From: Pantanalinema sp. GBBB05
GTDB lineage: Bacteria > Cyanobacteriota > Cyanobacteriia > Leptolyngbyales > Leptolyngbyaceae
Reading direction: 5' to 3'
NCBI GenBank assembly: GCA_016743235.1
Contig: VRZD01000002.1
Location: forward strand, 1-64,000
DNA length: 64,000 nt
The notes beneath the pieces are model-generated. The model was given only the letters and a program-made list of their open reading frames with translations, searched no databases and had not been told where the DNA came from. The translations under genes were made by a program, and so were the position numbers. This document shows, in pieces, positions 27,420 to 37,019 of the stretch. Each line of letters starts with the position of its first letter. Position 1 is the stretch's first letter.

Positions 27420-28238
27420 ATGTCTCTGTTACCTCCCCTATTAATCGTGTTAGACATCAGCGCTTTGCTGGCAGGCAGAACGCGAGAATGGCAAGAATTC
27501 TCTCGCACTGGAGAATGCTACGTGCCGAGAGCTGTGTTAGATGAAATGAACACGCTCACGAAACAAGCTCCAGAACCGGAAATCGAAAGTGTCGCGCGGG
27601 AATTTGCCCGGTTTTATCCTACTAGTGGTTGGAAGGAAGCTACCGCGATCGCAGATCACGCCTCCCTTAAACCCGCTGAAGGTCATACGCTCAGCAAAAA
27701 AGCTCGGCTTTCAACAACGGTGCTTCAGCATGTCTATGGACTAGCTGAACGTCGCTCGGATGCCTTAGTGATTCTAGTCGCCAATGATCAGCCCTTGCTG
27801 AAGCGCTTGCAAGCCTTAAATATGCCTAACATTTGCGGGTTGCCCTTTACTGCCCTAGTGCAGTGGAGTCGCACTCAACGTCGTCCTCCAGTTGTCACCC
27901 ATCATATGCAGGGGATGAAATCACCCGCCCAAGTTAGTGGTGACCTCACAGCAGTGAGACCTACATCAACAGTGGCTGCCAGCCCCAAGACGATCGCAAA
28001 ACCGGCTTCAACACTGCAACCATTACCAACTCGTTCTACGTCTGCACCATCCGAACAATGGGATGCCCGTCGCCCCAAACGTCAATTACCGATCAAACCC
28101 TTATTAGGGAATCTGTTCAATCTGCTCGTGCTAGCGATCGTGGTGGGGGTGATCTGGTACTTTGCCCATCCCAAGAGTTTTTCTCAAGTCTGGAACCAAT
28201 TACCCTTTGTCGAACAACCGGCGAAAAAAGCTAAATAA
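27420..28238 (+). CDS. PIN-domain protein with a C-terminal membrane anchor
   Basis: A 272-residue protein. Residues 5-160 resemble a PIN ribonuclease fold: LLIVLDISALLAG with the first acidic residue, VPRAVLDEMNTL with the second, and SDALVILVANDQPLLKRL with the third cluster. A Pro/Ser/Thr-rich linker of about 70 residues follows. The C-terminus has one transmembrane helix (LFNLLVLAIVVGVIWYFA, about 226-246) and a short tail. This places a predicted RNase at the membrane by a C-terminal anchor. No antitoxin gene is adjacent, so it is not an obvious VapBC module. The next gene starts 10 bp on. Confidence 0.8.
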   Translation: MSLLPPLLIVLDISALLAGRTREWQEFSRTGECYVPRAVLDEMNTLTKQAPEPEIESVAREFARFYPTSGWKEATAIADHASLKPAEGHTLSKKARLSTTVLQHVYGLAERRSDALVILVANDQPLLKRLQALNMPNICGLPFTALVQWSRTQRRPPVVTHHMQGMKSPAQVSGDLTAVRPTSTVAASPKTIAKPASTLQPLPTRSTSAPSEQWDARRPKRQLPIKPLLGNLFNLLVLAIVVGVIWYFAHPKSFSQVWNQLPFVEQPAKKAK

Positions 28239-28248
28239 GGTGGAACTG

Positions 28249-29301
28249 ATGCGGCGATCGTGGTGTCTAGGAATTCAGCTCAGTCACAAGCTAGCAGGAT
28301 GGCTTCTGAGCATTAGCTCCCTGCTCCTTGCCAAATTCGACTGGCAGAAACTACGTTTGCCCAAAGGTTTTATGCAATACGCACCTGTACGTCATCAGTC
28401 CCTGTCAAACCCACCACACCCTAAGTCTGCTCAATACCCGTCCGTTGCTCCGACCTGGGGTTATCTAACTACGACATTCTTGCTGACAGGTCTGCTATCT
28501 GTTGGCTTCATCTCAGGATGCAATGCCGCTCCTGCTCCTGATGTCGTAGTACCGACTACGACCGTTTCTGGCAATGAAATTAGCCAAAACAGTCAATCTC
28601 AACTTCCTCCTGCGATCGCGACTACTCTACGTCAAGATCTCAGCCAACGCACTAAGATTCCAGTTGGCAAACTTCGGGTGAGTGAAGCCACTGCAAAGAC
28701 CTGGGCAAATGGCTGCCTGGAACTGGCAAAACCAGATGAAATGTGCAGTATGGCACTGGTAAACGGTTGGCGGGTAGTTCTAACCGACGGTAGTGATCGT
28801 TGGGTTTATCGAACTGACGATGAGGGTCGGAACTTCCGCATGGAAACGGCGATGCCCCCCCAAACCAATGTGCCCCAATCAGGACAGATCCAGTCCAGCC
28901 AGATTCCAACTACCGAGATGCCACCCAATTTACAGAAAGGGGTAGTGTTACGCTCGATCGCCAGTGGTGGTTTCATCGGTCGCACAGTCCAAACGACGTT
29001 AATGAGTGATGGGCAACTGATTCAGGAAACCCTCAGCCCCACTGGCAGCAGTTCTAATCCACAAGTGCGACAACTATCGCGGCAACAAGTCCGTCAGTTC
29101 CAGCAAATGGTTGACCAATATCGGATTAAACGGTTCGATCGGCAAAATTTTGCGGCGACTCCAGGCTCGGCTGACTTTATGACTGTTACGTTGTCCGGTC
29201 GCTTTGGCACCGTTCGGTATGCTGATAGTATACAGAGCCAATTGCCACCTTCCCTGCAACAAGTGATCGAAACCTGGAATCAACTGACTCGGATTGGCTA
29301 A
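28249..29301 (+). CDS. Hypothetical membrane/lipoprotein-like protein
   Basis: A protein of about 350 residues starting at ATG 28249, with AAGGTGG 6 nt upstream and 10 bp after the PIN gene. Two hydrophobic segments lie near the N-terminus (about 15-30 and 79-95). The second ends in a lipobox-like VGFISGC, which is unusually far in for a signal peptide. After it come a Ser/Gln-rich linker and a domain with TWANGCLELAKPDEMCSMALVNGW, then a second domain near the C-terminus (MTVTLSGRFGTVRYAD). I recall this layout in cyanobacteria but know no function. A start further in, at MQYAPV, would make the lipoprotein reading simpler. Confidence 0.75.
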   Translation: MRRSWCLGIQLSHKLAGWLLSISSLLLAKFDWQKLRLPKGFMQYAPVRHQSLSNPPHPKSAQYPSVAPTWGYLTTTFLLTGLLSVGFISGCNAAPAPDVVVPTTTVSGNEISQNSQSQLPPAIATTLRQDLSQRTKIPVGKLRVSEATAKTWANGCLELAKPDEMCSMALVNGWRVVLTDGSDRWVYRTDDEGRNFRMETAMPPQTNVPQSGQIQSSQIPTTEMPPNLQKGVVLRSIASGGFIGRTVQTTLMSDGQLIQETLSPTGSSSNPQVRQLSRQQVRQFQQMVDQYRIKRFDRQNFAATPGSADFMTVTLSGRFGTVRYADSIQSQLPPSLQQVIETWNQLTRIG

Positions 29302-29303
29302 GC

Positions 29304-29729
29304 TCAAGTGCCGGATTTTTGGTTTGGAGCGAGTTGCTGTTGGAGCGATCGCATTTTGCTAGCCCGACCCGCGATCGTGGCAGTATTTTTGTCCAGTTGC
29401 ACGAAGATTTTGCCGGAGAAGAACTGGCTTAAGCCCGCTCGTTGATACACGGTAAAACCATTTAATTCTGAGGTTTCTTGATAGCCCCAACTGTTTAAGG
29501 CTTGCAAGAGTTGCTTTTGAAATGCCCCTTTGTTTTTTACAGGCAACGATATCGTTTGACTACTATTAAATCGCGCCCCCAAAAATCCAGCCGTTAAGCC
29601 AAAAAACATGCCAATTTGGAATGGGTTGGCAATCTGTAATTCTTCGCCACCTTGTTGCACGATAAACACCACAATAAAGGTGGTGACCACGAAATAATAC
29701 AGAAAGGTGGGCACATATCCCGGTCCCAT
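29304..29729 (-). CDS. Small membrane protein next to coaBC
   Basis: A 141-residue protein with two hydrophobic segments (YYFVVTTFIVVFIV, about residues 11-25, and FQIGMFFGLTAGFLGA, about 38-53). A soluble C-terminal domain (FQKQLLQALNSWGYQETSEL) follows. No known function is recognised. It lies 17 bp downstream of coaBC on the same strand and is probably co-transcribed. It converges on the previous gene with a 2-bp gap. Confidence 0.75.
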   Translation of the reverse strand: MGPGYVPTFLYYFVVTTFIVVFIVQQGGEELQIANPFQIGMFFGLTAGFLGARFNSSQTISLPVKNKGAFQKQLLQALNSWGYQETSELNGFTVYQRAGLSQFFSGKIFVQLDKNTATIAGRASKMRSLQQQLAPNQKSGT

Positions 29730-29746
29730 CTGAGCCTGCCTCCCGA

Positions 29747-30961
29747 CTAAATTTTCTGAACAAAATCGAACAATTCGTGTGCCATTTGTAGCTTACTGCA
29801 CGGTTGGTTGATCATCAGCCGATTGCCGTGATAGTCGATAAATACGGCTTGATTCAACTCGCTACCAAAGCCACTGTTGGGTTGATCAATCGGATTCGCG
29901 GCGATCGCATCCAGTTGTTTGCGCTGAAGTTTAGCGATCGCAGGAGCGACAATTTCACCGGTTTGGGCGGCAAACCCAATCACGCGTTGGTGTGGCTGTT
30001 TCAAAGTCACCAACTCTGCCACAATATCTGGCACCGGTTCTAACGGTAGTTGCTCAGGCAATTCAGCTTTGGGCAATTTCTCGGGACTGTAATGGGCAGG
30101 TTTAACATCTGCCACTGCCGCTGCCATCACCGTCACATCCGCCGCCGGAAACTGCTCTCGTAAAGCAAGCCGCATCTCCTCAGCGCTGGTAACCGGAATC
30201 CGACAGACTCCCGCTAACGAGGTCAAATCCCGTTGATCGATCGCACCATGGACTAACGTCACCTCGGCACCTCGATGCACGGCAGCTTGCGCCAGGGCTA
30301 CCCCCATTTTGCCCGTAGACGGATTGCCAATAAACCGTACCGGATCAAGGTGTTCTCGGGTACTACTGGCACTGATTAAGATGCGCTGACCCACCAGATC
30401 TCGTCGTCCCTTTGTTTGTAATAGCGAATAAATGTAGGGCAGAATGTCACTTGGTTCCGCCATGCGCCCAGTGCCCACGAGATCGCAGGCTAAAATCCCC
30501 GCACCCGGCGCGATCGGGTGATAACGCGGATCAGTTTGCAACTGTTGCCAATTGCGTCGCACGGTGGCTTGCTCCCACATATCGGTATTCATGGCTGGAG
30601 CTAGCAGGATTGGACAAGTGGATGCCAGAACGGTATTGGTCAACAAATTATCTGCCATACCATAGGTCAATTTTGCCAGGGTGTTGGCAGTCAACGGCGC
30701 AATTACCATGACTTCTGCCCATTCGCCCAACTCGATATGTAAGGGACGAGCCTGAGTCGGTTGCCAAAACTCGCGATCGGTATAGACAGGATGCCGACAT
30801 AGCGTTGATACAGTCAACGGTGTAATAAATTCTTGAGCAGAATCAGTCAGAATCGCCCGCACATGAGCATTGGCTTTCGCCAGGGTGGAAATGATCTCGC
30901 AGGCTTTATAGGCCGCGATACCACCACTGATGCCGATTAAAATTCTTGTACCTTGAACCAT
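29747..30961 (-). CDS. coaBC: Phosphopantothenoylcysteine decarboxylase / phosphopantothenate-cysteine ligase
   Basis: A 404-residue bifunctional enzyme of coenzyme A synthesis. The N-terminal FMN-dependent CoaC half has [14 protein letters not shown], the proton-donor region NTDMWE in APAMNTDMW, and the flap Cys in [15 protein letters not shown]. The CoaB ligase half has [18 protein letters not shown] with STGKMG (nucleotide binding) and the [13 protein letters not shown] lysine region. The length matches the family. ATG at 30961. Confidence 0.96.
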   Translation of the reverse strand: MVQGTRILIGISGGIAAYKACEIISTLAKANAHVRAILTDSAQEFITPLTVSTLCRHPVYTDREFWQPTQARPLHIELGEWAEVMVIAPLTANTLAKLTYGMADNLLTNTVLASTCPILLAPAMNTDMWEQATVRRNWQQLQTDPRYHPIAPGAGILACDLVGTGRMAEPSDILPYIYSLLQTKGRRDLVGQRILISASSTREHLDPVRFIGNPSTGKMGVALAQAAVHRGAEVTLVHGAIDQRDLTSLAGVCRIPVTSAEEMRLALREQFPAADVTVMAAAVADVKPAHYSPEKLPKAELPEQLPLEPVPDIVAELVTLKQPHQRVIGFAAQTGEIVAPAIAKLQRKQLDAIAANPIDQPNSGFGSELNQAVFIDYHGNRLMINQPCSKLQMAHELFDFVQKI

Positions 30962-31170
30962 GGTGTTGGACTGAGATCGGGAACATCCTCTATCCTGACT
31001 CAGGATGGAACAAATCCGTCGATCTCAGCATCTTTAGTACCCAGTACCTTGCAATTGCTCGTAATTACACAACGGATAACTCAATCATCTATCTGGGCAC
31101 TCTAAGGGCTATAGGGCTGCCACAACTATCTGAGTTCAGTAAATAGGCGACTAACTCTCCCGTTCTTCTG

Positions 31171-32028
31171 ATGAAATCTATGGTGAAGCTATTCTCTTCG
31201 TTATCTCGTCGATCGCGGCGTTGGGTCTATCCTTTCCTATCACTGGCAATGGTCGTGCTATTGGTAGTTGGGCAACCAGTAGTCGCTCAAGCCATTTCCT
31301 GGGGAGATTTGATTCTGCGTGGGATTCAGGTGATTCAGTTATCCTCCATGTCCGATCAACAGGAAGTGGAGATTGGCAAACAAATCAACCAGGAATTAGT
31401 CGGCAAGGGCAAAGTCAAGCTATACCGTGATCCGAGAATTACTCAGTATGTAGAAACCATTGGTCAACGGCTAGCCGTCCAAAGCCGTCGTCCTAACGTA
31501 CCCTATACCTTTCAAGTGGTTGATGATTCTAAAGTGAATGCCTTCGCCACGATGGGCGGATTTGTTTATGTGAATACTGGGCTACTTAAACTAGCTGAAA
31601 ATGAAGCGGAACTGGCAAGTGTGATGGGACATGAAATTGCCCATATTGCCGCCAAACATTCATTAAAACAAGCCAAGGAAATGGCGATCGCCAGTGGGCT
31701 GGCAGGCGCAGCGGGAGTTAACCGCAATTTACTCATTAACATTGGGGTAGAGCTGGCATTACGGCGACCCCACAGCCGTCAGGCAGAGTATGAAGCCGAT
31801 CAATTGGGGTTAGAAACAATGCGGCAGGCAGGTTACGCTCCATCAGCAATGGTGTCATTCATGAAGAAGTTAATGGGCACCTCCCCCATTCCCACCTTTC
31901 TCAGCACTCACCCAGCAACAGAAGATCGAGTTACCCGTTTACAACAAGCGATCGATCCAGCCCAGCTCAATATTGGCGATGGTCTGGATACTGTGAGCTA
32001 TCGTGAACGGGTGCGATCGCTGAGCTAG
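31171..32028 (+). CDS. M48-family metalloprotease, exported
   Basis: A 285-residue zinc protease. A signal peptide or anchor occupies residues 1-40 (WVYPFLSLAMVVLLVVGQPVVAQA). The catalytic motif is HEIAHIAAKH (about residues 150-160), and the third zinc ligand is the Glu in EYEADQLGLE. It resembles BepA/YcaL-type periplasmic M48 proteases, which clear misassembled envelope proteins. The absence of a TPR tail makes it the short form. The substrate is unknown. ATG at 31171. Confidence 0.92.
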   Translation: MKSMVKLFSSLSRRSRRWVYPFLSLAMVVLLVVGQPVVAQAISWGDLILRGIQVIQLSSMSDQQEVEIGKQINQELVGKGKVKLYRDPRITQYVETIGQRLAVQSRRPNVPYTFQVVDDSKVNAFATMGGFVYVNTGLLKLAENEAELASVMGHEIAHIAAKHSLKQAKEMAIASGLAGAAGVNRNLLINIGVELALRRPHSRQAEYEADQLGLETMRQAGYAPSAMVSFMKKLMGTSPIPTFLSTHPATEDRVTRLQQAIDPAQLNIGDGLDTVSYRERVRSLS

Positions 32029-32069
32029 AATCGCTTAGGATCAGAGCATCCTTTGGTGAAGTTGGTGCT

Positions 32070-32429
32070 ATGAGCGATCGTGATCCCTTTGAGAATCAGG
32101 ATATTCAACATCTGAAATTGTTCTTGTACCTGATTCCAGTACTAGGGTTTCTGCCTGCCCTGTGGACGTTGTACAACCGCCGGGGTACGCAACAACAACT
32201 TGATCTTAGTCGCTTAGTGGTCACGCTCACTTTAGGGTGGTTGGTGGTCTATCTACTGCTAGGGATGGGGGCACAAACGTCAGAATCCTTATCCGTTCCG
32301 TTATTGCTCACCAGTAGCCTGTTAACATCGGGCTACTTTTTGATCGACTTTTGGTTAATTGTGCGGCTATGGCAGCGAAAGTCAGTCCGGCTACCTGGAG
32401 TCAGTAAACTGGGCGATCGCTTGCCGTAA
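32070..32429 (+). CDS. Small integral membrane protein
   Basis: A 119-residue protein with three hydrophobic segments: about 17-35 (LFLYLIPVLGFLPALWTLY), 47-66 (LVVTLTLGWLVVYLLLG) and 78-98 (LLLTSSLLTSGYFLIDFWL). The function is unknown. It lies 41 bp downstream of the M48 protease and 89 bp upstream of the rhomboid protease, on the same strand, so the three may form an envelope-quality-control unit; that is inference from position only. Confidence 0.75.
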   Translation: MSDRDPFENQDIQHLKLFLYLIPVLGFLPALWTLYNRRGTQQQLDLSRLVVTLTLGWLVVYLLLGMGAQTSESLSVPLLLTSSLLTSGYFLIDFWLIVRLWQRKSVRLPGVSKLGDRLP

Positions 32430-32518
32430 GCAAAATCTCTCTCAGGATGGCAGACAGGGTCGCCGGAATTGCGTTAATTTTCTCTTGTTAAGCCTAATCA
32501 CCCACAAGGAAAGATCCA

Positions 32519-33280
32519 GTGGTTCCTATTAGTGACAATAATCCAACCCGGATAACGCCTTTTGTAACCTATGCATTGATCATTGCGAATGTCTTGATCT
32601 TTGTTTATGAACTGAGTTTGCCACCCCAAGCCTTGGATCAATTCTTGCAAACCTGGGCGATTGTCCCGCGAGAGTTAACTACTAGCTTCGGTAGCGAGCC
32701 GTTAGGACAGCTTGCCTACCAACCCGTCCCAGAATGGATTACGTTATTTACCTCCCAATTTCTCCACGGTGGCTTTCTACATGTGGCTGGCAACATGTTG
32801 TTTCTGTGGATTTTTGGTAACAATGTTGAGGATAAATTAGGTCATATTAAATTTCTGATTTTCTACCTGCTCTGTGGCGCCCTCGCTGGTTTAGCGCAAT
32901 GGTTCTTTTCTTCTGGTTCCAATGTGCCCTCTTTGGGAGCTAGTGGCGCGATCGCGGGCGTCATGGGTGCTTACATTCTCCGCTTCCCTCGCGCCGAAGT
33001 GTTAACGTTACTGCCCCTAGGGATTGTGCTGCTCCCCCTCCGCATTCCTGCGATCTTTTTCCTAGGCATTTGGTTTCTGCAACAAGCCCTTTATGGCGTG
33101 TTTAGCCTTAATGCCCCCATGAATATTGGCATGGAAAACGGCGGCATTGCTTATTGGGCACATGCTGGTGGCTTTATCTTTGGAGCTATCCTGGGACCGC
33201 TATTTGGCTTATTTTCTGACACTCAAGGCCCCGGTTCGACCACGGTCAACGATCGGGAACCCCTCAACCTCAGACGGTAA
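32519..33280 (+). CDS. Rhomboid-family intramembrane serine protease
   Basis: A 253-residue membrane protease. Six or more hydrophobic segments are visible. The catalytic Ser is in GASGAIAGVMGAYILRFP and the catalytic His in YWAHAGGFIFGAILGP; the HGGFLHVAGNMLFLWIFGNNVED block is the L1/TM2 hallmark. Rhomboids cut substrate proteins within the membrane. The GTG start at 32519 has AAGGA about 10 nt upstream. Substrate unknown. Confidence 0.94.
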   Translation: MVPISDNNPTRITPFVTYALIIANVLIFVYELSLPPQALDQFLQTWAIVPRELTTSFGSEPLGQLAYQPVPEWITLFTSQFLHGGFLHVAGNMLFLWIFGNNVEDKLGHIKFLIFYLLCGALAGLAQWFFSSGSNVPSLGASGAIAGVMGAYILRFPRAEVLTLLPLGIVLLPLRIPAIFFLGIWFLQQALYGVFSLNAPMNIGMENGGIAYWAHAGGFIFGAILGPLFGLFSDTQGPGSTTVNDREPLNLRR

Positions 33281-33286
33281 CCATAA

Positions 33287-33883
33287 CTAACGGCTGCGCA
33301 GTTCAGCTTCTAGTTTGGGTAGATCTTCTTTCAGGAATACCGTGAGCCGTCCCATGTAAGCATAACCATCCGCACGGCGAGTGATTTCTGTCCAGTAGGC
33401 AAAGCGATCGCCTTCGCGTAATTCTCCCTGAAGTTGCGCTAGTAAAGGAGTCGCCCGATTGGTTGCCTGCCCTCGGATGGAGAGATCGGGATAGGCAAAT
33501 ACAACTGATGCTTGGGCATAGTCCTGATAAATACTCGCTCCGTAAATGGCACGTAACGACTCTTCTAGTCGAAATATGGTTAGCCCATTAATCATGTCAA
33601 ACATGGCTAACTCTTCCGTCCGGATCGCGGCTCTACCGCCAGTACCCGGAGCGGCTCGCCCCGCCTGCAAAGGTAAGGCTTGAAAGGTAAACCGTTGAGC
33701 TGGGGTTGCCGTTTTGCGCACTAGTAGTTTTTCCCCTCTGGAGGGTTGCAGGGTAGGATTCGATTGAATCCAGGCGGTGGCTTCGTCGATCGACTGACCA
33801 GGGATTGCCTGAACCATGCTCGGCAGTAATGCCAGTCCTAGCCCTAGACCGGCGATCGCCACCCAATGCTGAACCTTTGCCAT
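33287..33883 (-). CDS. Hypothetical secreted protein
   Basis: A protein of about 198 residues with a signal peptide (WVAIAGLGLGLALLPSMVQA, cut after about residue 26). The mature part has no motif I recognise. It contains TEELAMFDMINGLTIFRL and DRFAYWTEITRRADG. The ATG at 33883 has AGGAG 7 nt upstream and is preferred over an ATG seven codons earlier. It lies 39 bp downstream of recJ on the same strand. Confidence 0.7.
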   Translation of the reverse strand: MAKVQHWVAIAGLGLGLALLPSMVQAIPGQSIDEATAWIQSNPTLQPSRGEKLLVRKTATPAQRFTFQALPLQAGRAAPGTGGRAAIRTEELAMFDMINGLTIFRLEESLRAIYGASIYQDYAQASVVFAYPDLSIRGQATNRATPLLAQLQGELREGDRFAYWTEITRRADGYAYMGRLTVFLKEDLPKLEAELRSR

Positions 33884-33922
33884 TGCCACACTCCTGCTGT
33901 CCATTCACATGCCATCTTGCCA

Positions 33923-36310
33923 CTAGTCTAAAGAATTGGCACCAGAACGTTGCAATGGTTCACTCAAACTCGTTTGCGCCGCTACGGCTTGAATGGTGGA
34001 CAAGGGAATTTGGGCAAAATACTGCCGACGAAACTGTTCTTCTTGGATGGCACTAAAAAACTGCTCTACGGCTGCCGTAAACCGAGTGTCGGTGGGAGAA
34101 GGATCCGTAGTTTGCCAGGTGATTTTGAAGGTATTGTTGCTAGCTGAAACTCGAAATCCCAAATACATCAATGTTCGAAAGCCTAGTTGCAATGTCCGAT
34201 CGCCAATTTCCAACTTATCCAGCAATTGCAGGCGGGTAGCGGGTTTCCCTGTGCGGCTGAGGTATTTGGCAATGCCCACCAATTGTTGCCAGATGATCGC
34301 TGGAGATGGCAAGGTCGGGGGTGGATAGGCAATCGCTAAGGGACGTTGTTCTTGTTGAGATCGGCGGAACCAGACCTGTAGATCACTCCAACTGCTGGGG
34401 CAGCGGTTAACTAGCAGAGGAGATGGGGAGATTGGGGGGATGGGGGAGGTGGGGGAGCGCCAGTCGAGAATCCAGGTTTGGTCGGTGGCGGGTTGCAGAG
34501 CCAGAGCGTTAGCGGCAGGACGAATAGCGATTAGCCTAACTTCGTAGCGTTTTTTGTAATTGTTGCTGTCTAGCTCGACGATCGCATCACAGCGTCCGAT
34601 AGGCACTTCATCTTTGTAGTGTCCCCACCAAAGCCCTGCAAATCCTGCTGTCGCAGAGTCATCCCATAACTCAAACTCGGTTTTGATGTAGCGAACGGTT
34701 CCGCCTTTCCAATCCTGAATATTCTTATTCCAGACTTTTTCAAACCAACAATTTTGAATCAACAGCTTCGGTACGGGATTACCCATACCACAGGGTTCCA
34801 GTAGCTTCAAAGCCTGGAATAATTCCTTGCCCAGTTCAGCCACCGTCACGACGCGATCGACTTGAAGGGCTGGAGCCGCCACTGTATCGGATAACTGCCG
34901 GAGTTGTTGATTAATTGCATCGGTAAATAACGGCAGATTTTCGACAGGCAAACTTAATCCTGCCGCATAGGGATGCCCACCGAATCGATGCAGTAAGTGT
35001 TCTTGATCTTTCACCAGTTGGTAGAGGTCAACATTGTTAACCGATCGAGCAGAACCGCGAGCGAGGGGAGATGGGGGAGGAGATGGGGAAGATGAGAGGA
35101 GAATTTCGGAGGTGCTGAGGAGGATGGTGGGTCGTCCGTATTCCTGGGCAATTTGTCCGGCGACTAAGCCTAAAACTCCGGGTTGCCATTGTTCGTCTGC
35201 CAGAACGATCGCGTAGGTGGTGGAAAGATCTAAGCGGGATAGACGATCGTTGACTTGCTGTAAGACGTCTTTTTGGAGCGATTTGCGGCGGGCATTCGCT
35301 AACTCGGTCGCTTCGGCAAGTTGATGACATAACTCCACGTCCTGGCTGGTCAAGAGTTCGACACAAAAATGGGCATCGCCTTGAATTCGGCTGACGGCAT
35401 TGATGCGGGGTCCCAAGCCAAAGGAAATATCAGTAGGTCGATCGCCGCTGCGTTTACAGAGTTCCAGCAGTTTAGCGATACCGGGGCGAGTCAGGGTTAA
35501 TGCTCCCGATTGCTTTTGCAGTTGCTCGATGCCACGTTGCGCCAGATAGCGGCAATCTCCTTTCAGTTCTACCAGATCAGCAATTAACCCGATCGCCACT
35601 AAATCTAACAACTCCTCTAATGGCTTTTGGGGCACATCCGGCAGGGTTTGATACAGAGCTTCGACTAATTTGTAAGCAACCGCCACTCCCGATAGGTGAT
35701 GAAGCGGATGATCCGTGGGTAAATAGCGGGGATTAATAATAGCGCTGACAGGCGGACGATCGACGGGCAAGGTGTGATGATCCGTGACAATCACATCGAT
35801 CCCTAATTCGTGGGCATACTCAATTTCTGCCAGGTTCGTGCTGCCCGTGTCGCAGGTGACAATCAACCGACAACCTTTTGCCTGTAGGGTATCGATACCC
35901 GATCGTGAGAGTCCGTGAGACTCGGTCAGGCGATTGGGAATGTAGTAAACCAGCGTTTGTTCAGGGATAAAAAATTGCCCCAACCCATCCCACAACACGG
36001 ACGTTGCTGTCACGCCATCGGCATCAAAATCGCCCCAAATTGCCACAACCTCTGATTGATCGCGAGCTTGTTGCAAGCGATCGACCGCCCAGGTCATCTC
36101 CTGCTCAAACTCGAAGGGACTGGTGGGTTGGTAGCGCTGAGGATTCAGGAAGCCTACTAATTGCTGTGGGTCACGTACTCCTCGTTGCCACAGCATTTGT
36201 GCCAGGTGTTCTCCCGGACTGCCAGCCACCTGACGAGCGATCGCTTGCCGAAAGGCATCTGGCAACTCAACGGTTGGATGGATCTGCCATTGCACAAATG
36301 AGTCGGGCAT
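33923..36310 (-). CDS. recJ: Single-stranded-DNA-specific exonuclease RecJ
   Basis: A 5'-3' exonuclease of DNA repair and recombination. The 795 residues carry the DHH phosphoesterase motifs: AIWGDFDADGVTATSVLWDG (about 94-113), TCDTGSTN, and VTDHHTLPVDRP (about 175). DHHA1 GGHPYAAGLSLP (about 437) follows, then the OB-like nucleic-acid domain and a long C-terminal extension. Two in-frame Pro/Ser-rich inserts (SSSPSPPPSPLARG, about 35063-35103, and SPTSPIPPISPSP, about 34415-34458) are encoded by purine-rich repeat DNA and probably lie in loops. ATG at 36310. Confidence 0.96.
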   Translation of the reverse strand: MPDSFVQWQIHPTVELPDAFRQAIARQVAGSPGEHLAQMLWQRGVRDPQQLVGFLNPQRYQPTSPFEFEQEMTWAVDRLQQARDQSEVVAIWGDFDADGVTATSVLWDGLGQFFIPEQTLVYYIPNRLTESHGLSRSGIDTLQAKGCRLIVTCDTGSTNLAEIEYAHELGIDVIVTDHHTLPVDRPPVSAIINPRYLPTDHPLHHLSGVAVAYKLVEALYQTLPDVPQKPLEELLDLVAIGLIADLVELKGDCRYLAQRGIEQLQKQSGALTLTRPGIAKLLELCKRSGDRPTDISFGLGPRINAVSRIQGDAHFCVELLTSQDVELCHQLAEATELANARRKSLQKDVLQQVNDRLSRLDLSTTYAIVLADEQWQPGVLGLVAGQIAQEYGRPTILLSTSEILLSSSPSPPPSPLARGSARSVNNVDLYQLVKDQEHLLHRFGGHPYAAGLSLPVENLPLFTDAINQQLRQLSDTVAAPALQVDRVVTVAELGKELFQALKLLEPCGMGNPVPKLLIQNCWFEKVWNKNIQDWKGGTVRYIKTEFELWDDSATAGFAGLWWGHYKDEVPIGRCDAIVELDSNNYKKRYEVRLIAIRPAANALALQPATDQTWILDWRSPTSPIPPISPSPLLVNRCPSSWSDLQVWFRRSQQEQRPLAIAYPPPTLPSPAIIWQQLVGIAKYLSRTGKPATRLQLLDKLEIGDRTLQLGFRTLMYLGFRVSASNNTFKITWQTTDPSPTDTRFTAAVEQFFSAIQEEQFRRQYFAQIPLSTIQAVAAQTSLSEPLQRSGANSLD
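34415..34458. repeat. Purine-rich low-complexity insert within recJ, C-terminal copy
   Basis: A G/A-rich run with repeated GGGGA/GGGGGA units inside the recJ frame. It is read on the minus strand as a Ser/Pro/Ile-rich stretch. It keeps the frame. Confidence 0.6.
35063..35103. repeat. Purine-rich low-complexity insert within recJ, central copy
   Basis: A run of GGGGAGATGGGGGA-type units inside recJ, read in frame as a Ser/Pro-rich loop. It contains the 12-mer GATGGGGAAGAT (35082-35093), which also occurs in two spacers of this window. Confidence 0.65.
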
Positions 36311-36381
36311 GAGGGATTACAGCAATAGGAGTGGTTCTACCCTAGCAACGATTGGTTGTCTCGCGCTCGCACTGACTCAAT

Positions 36382-36951
36382 TCAAGATTTATTCGGACGA
36401 CGACGGGGGCGTTTCCAAACTGCCCGTTCGGCTTTCTCGCGTTCGTAAGCAATCAATTTGCCATAGTAATCGTGTTTGCTTAGGTTCATAGAAAGGAAAA
36501 CATGCTTCCGCACATTACCAAAACCTTTGCGAGAGAAAAACTTGATCGCTGGGGTATTTTCTGGGTCGGTGTCTACCATCATGAACCGTGCCCCATCATC
36601 AATCATGCGTTCGACCAACTTATCCACTAACTTGTCGGCAATTCCCCGCCGCTGAAACGCTGGATTTACTCCCAACCAGGTAATGTAGCCATATGTCCAA
36701 GAGGTCTTATTAATAATTGTGCCGAGAATGAATCCTGCCAATTGATCCTGTACCTCTGCGACCAAACAATACTCCGGATCGGTATTAAATAGACCAATCA
36801 CTTCCCACTGATCCCAGGTGCGATAGATATAAGGATATAGGTCACTGGTAAACAGCGTTTCACCCAGATGAAACACCGGAGCTAGGTCATCGATTTCCAT
36901 ATCCCGGATATCGATCGCGGGGGGTTCAACTTCTTTTGTGGCATCTGTCAT
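36382..36951 (-). CDS. GNAT-family N-acetyltransferase
   Basis: A 189-residue protein. It has an acetyl-CoA-binding core around residues 94-115 (ITWLGVNPAFQRRGIADKLV, with Q/R-x-x-G-x-A) and the C-terminal strand NTPAIKFFSRKGFGN. The layout matches RimI-like enzymes that acetylate protein N-termini or small amines. A basic C-terminal tail (WKRPRRRPNK) is unusual and may bind nucleic acid or ribosomes. Substrate unknown. ATG at 36951. Confidence 0.9.
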   Translation of the reverse strand: MTDATKEVEPPAIDIRDMEIDDLAPVFHLGETLFTSDLYPYIYRTWDQWEVIGLFNTDPEYCLVAEVQDQLAGFILGTIINKTSWTYGYITWLGVNPAFQRRGIADKLVDKLVERMIDDGARFMMVDTDPENTPAIKFFSRKGFGNVRKHVFLSMNLSKHDYYGKLIAYEREKAERAVWKRPRRRPNKS

Positions 36952-37019
36952 AACAGCAGTTTAGAAAATAAAAACTAGAGAAATAGAAAAGTATGGGTCT
37001 TAGCTTCCTAATTGTGATC

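Noticed and set aside
33993..34328. 111-codon plus-strand reading frame opposite the 3' end of recJ
   Set aside because: It is antisense to conserved recJ codons, has no recognisable motif and no SD, and is explained by codon bias on the other strand.
35063..35103. Purine-rich block considered as a CRISPR-like repeat
   Set aside because: There is no regular repeat-spacer structure; it is low-complexity sequence read in frame in recJ.
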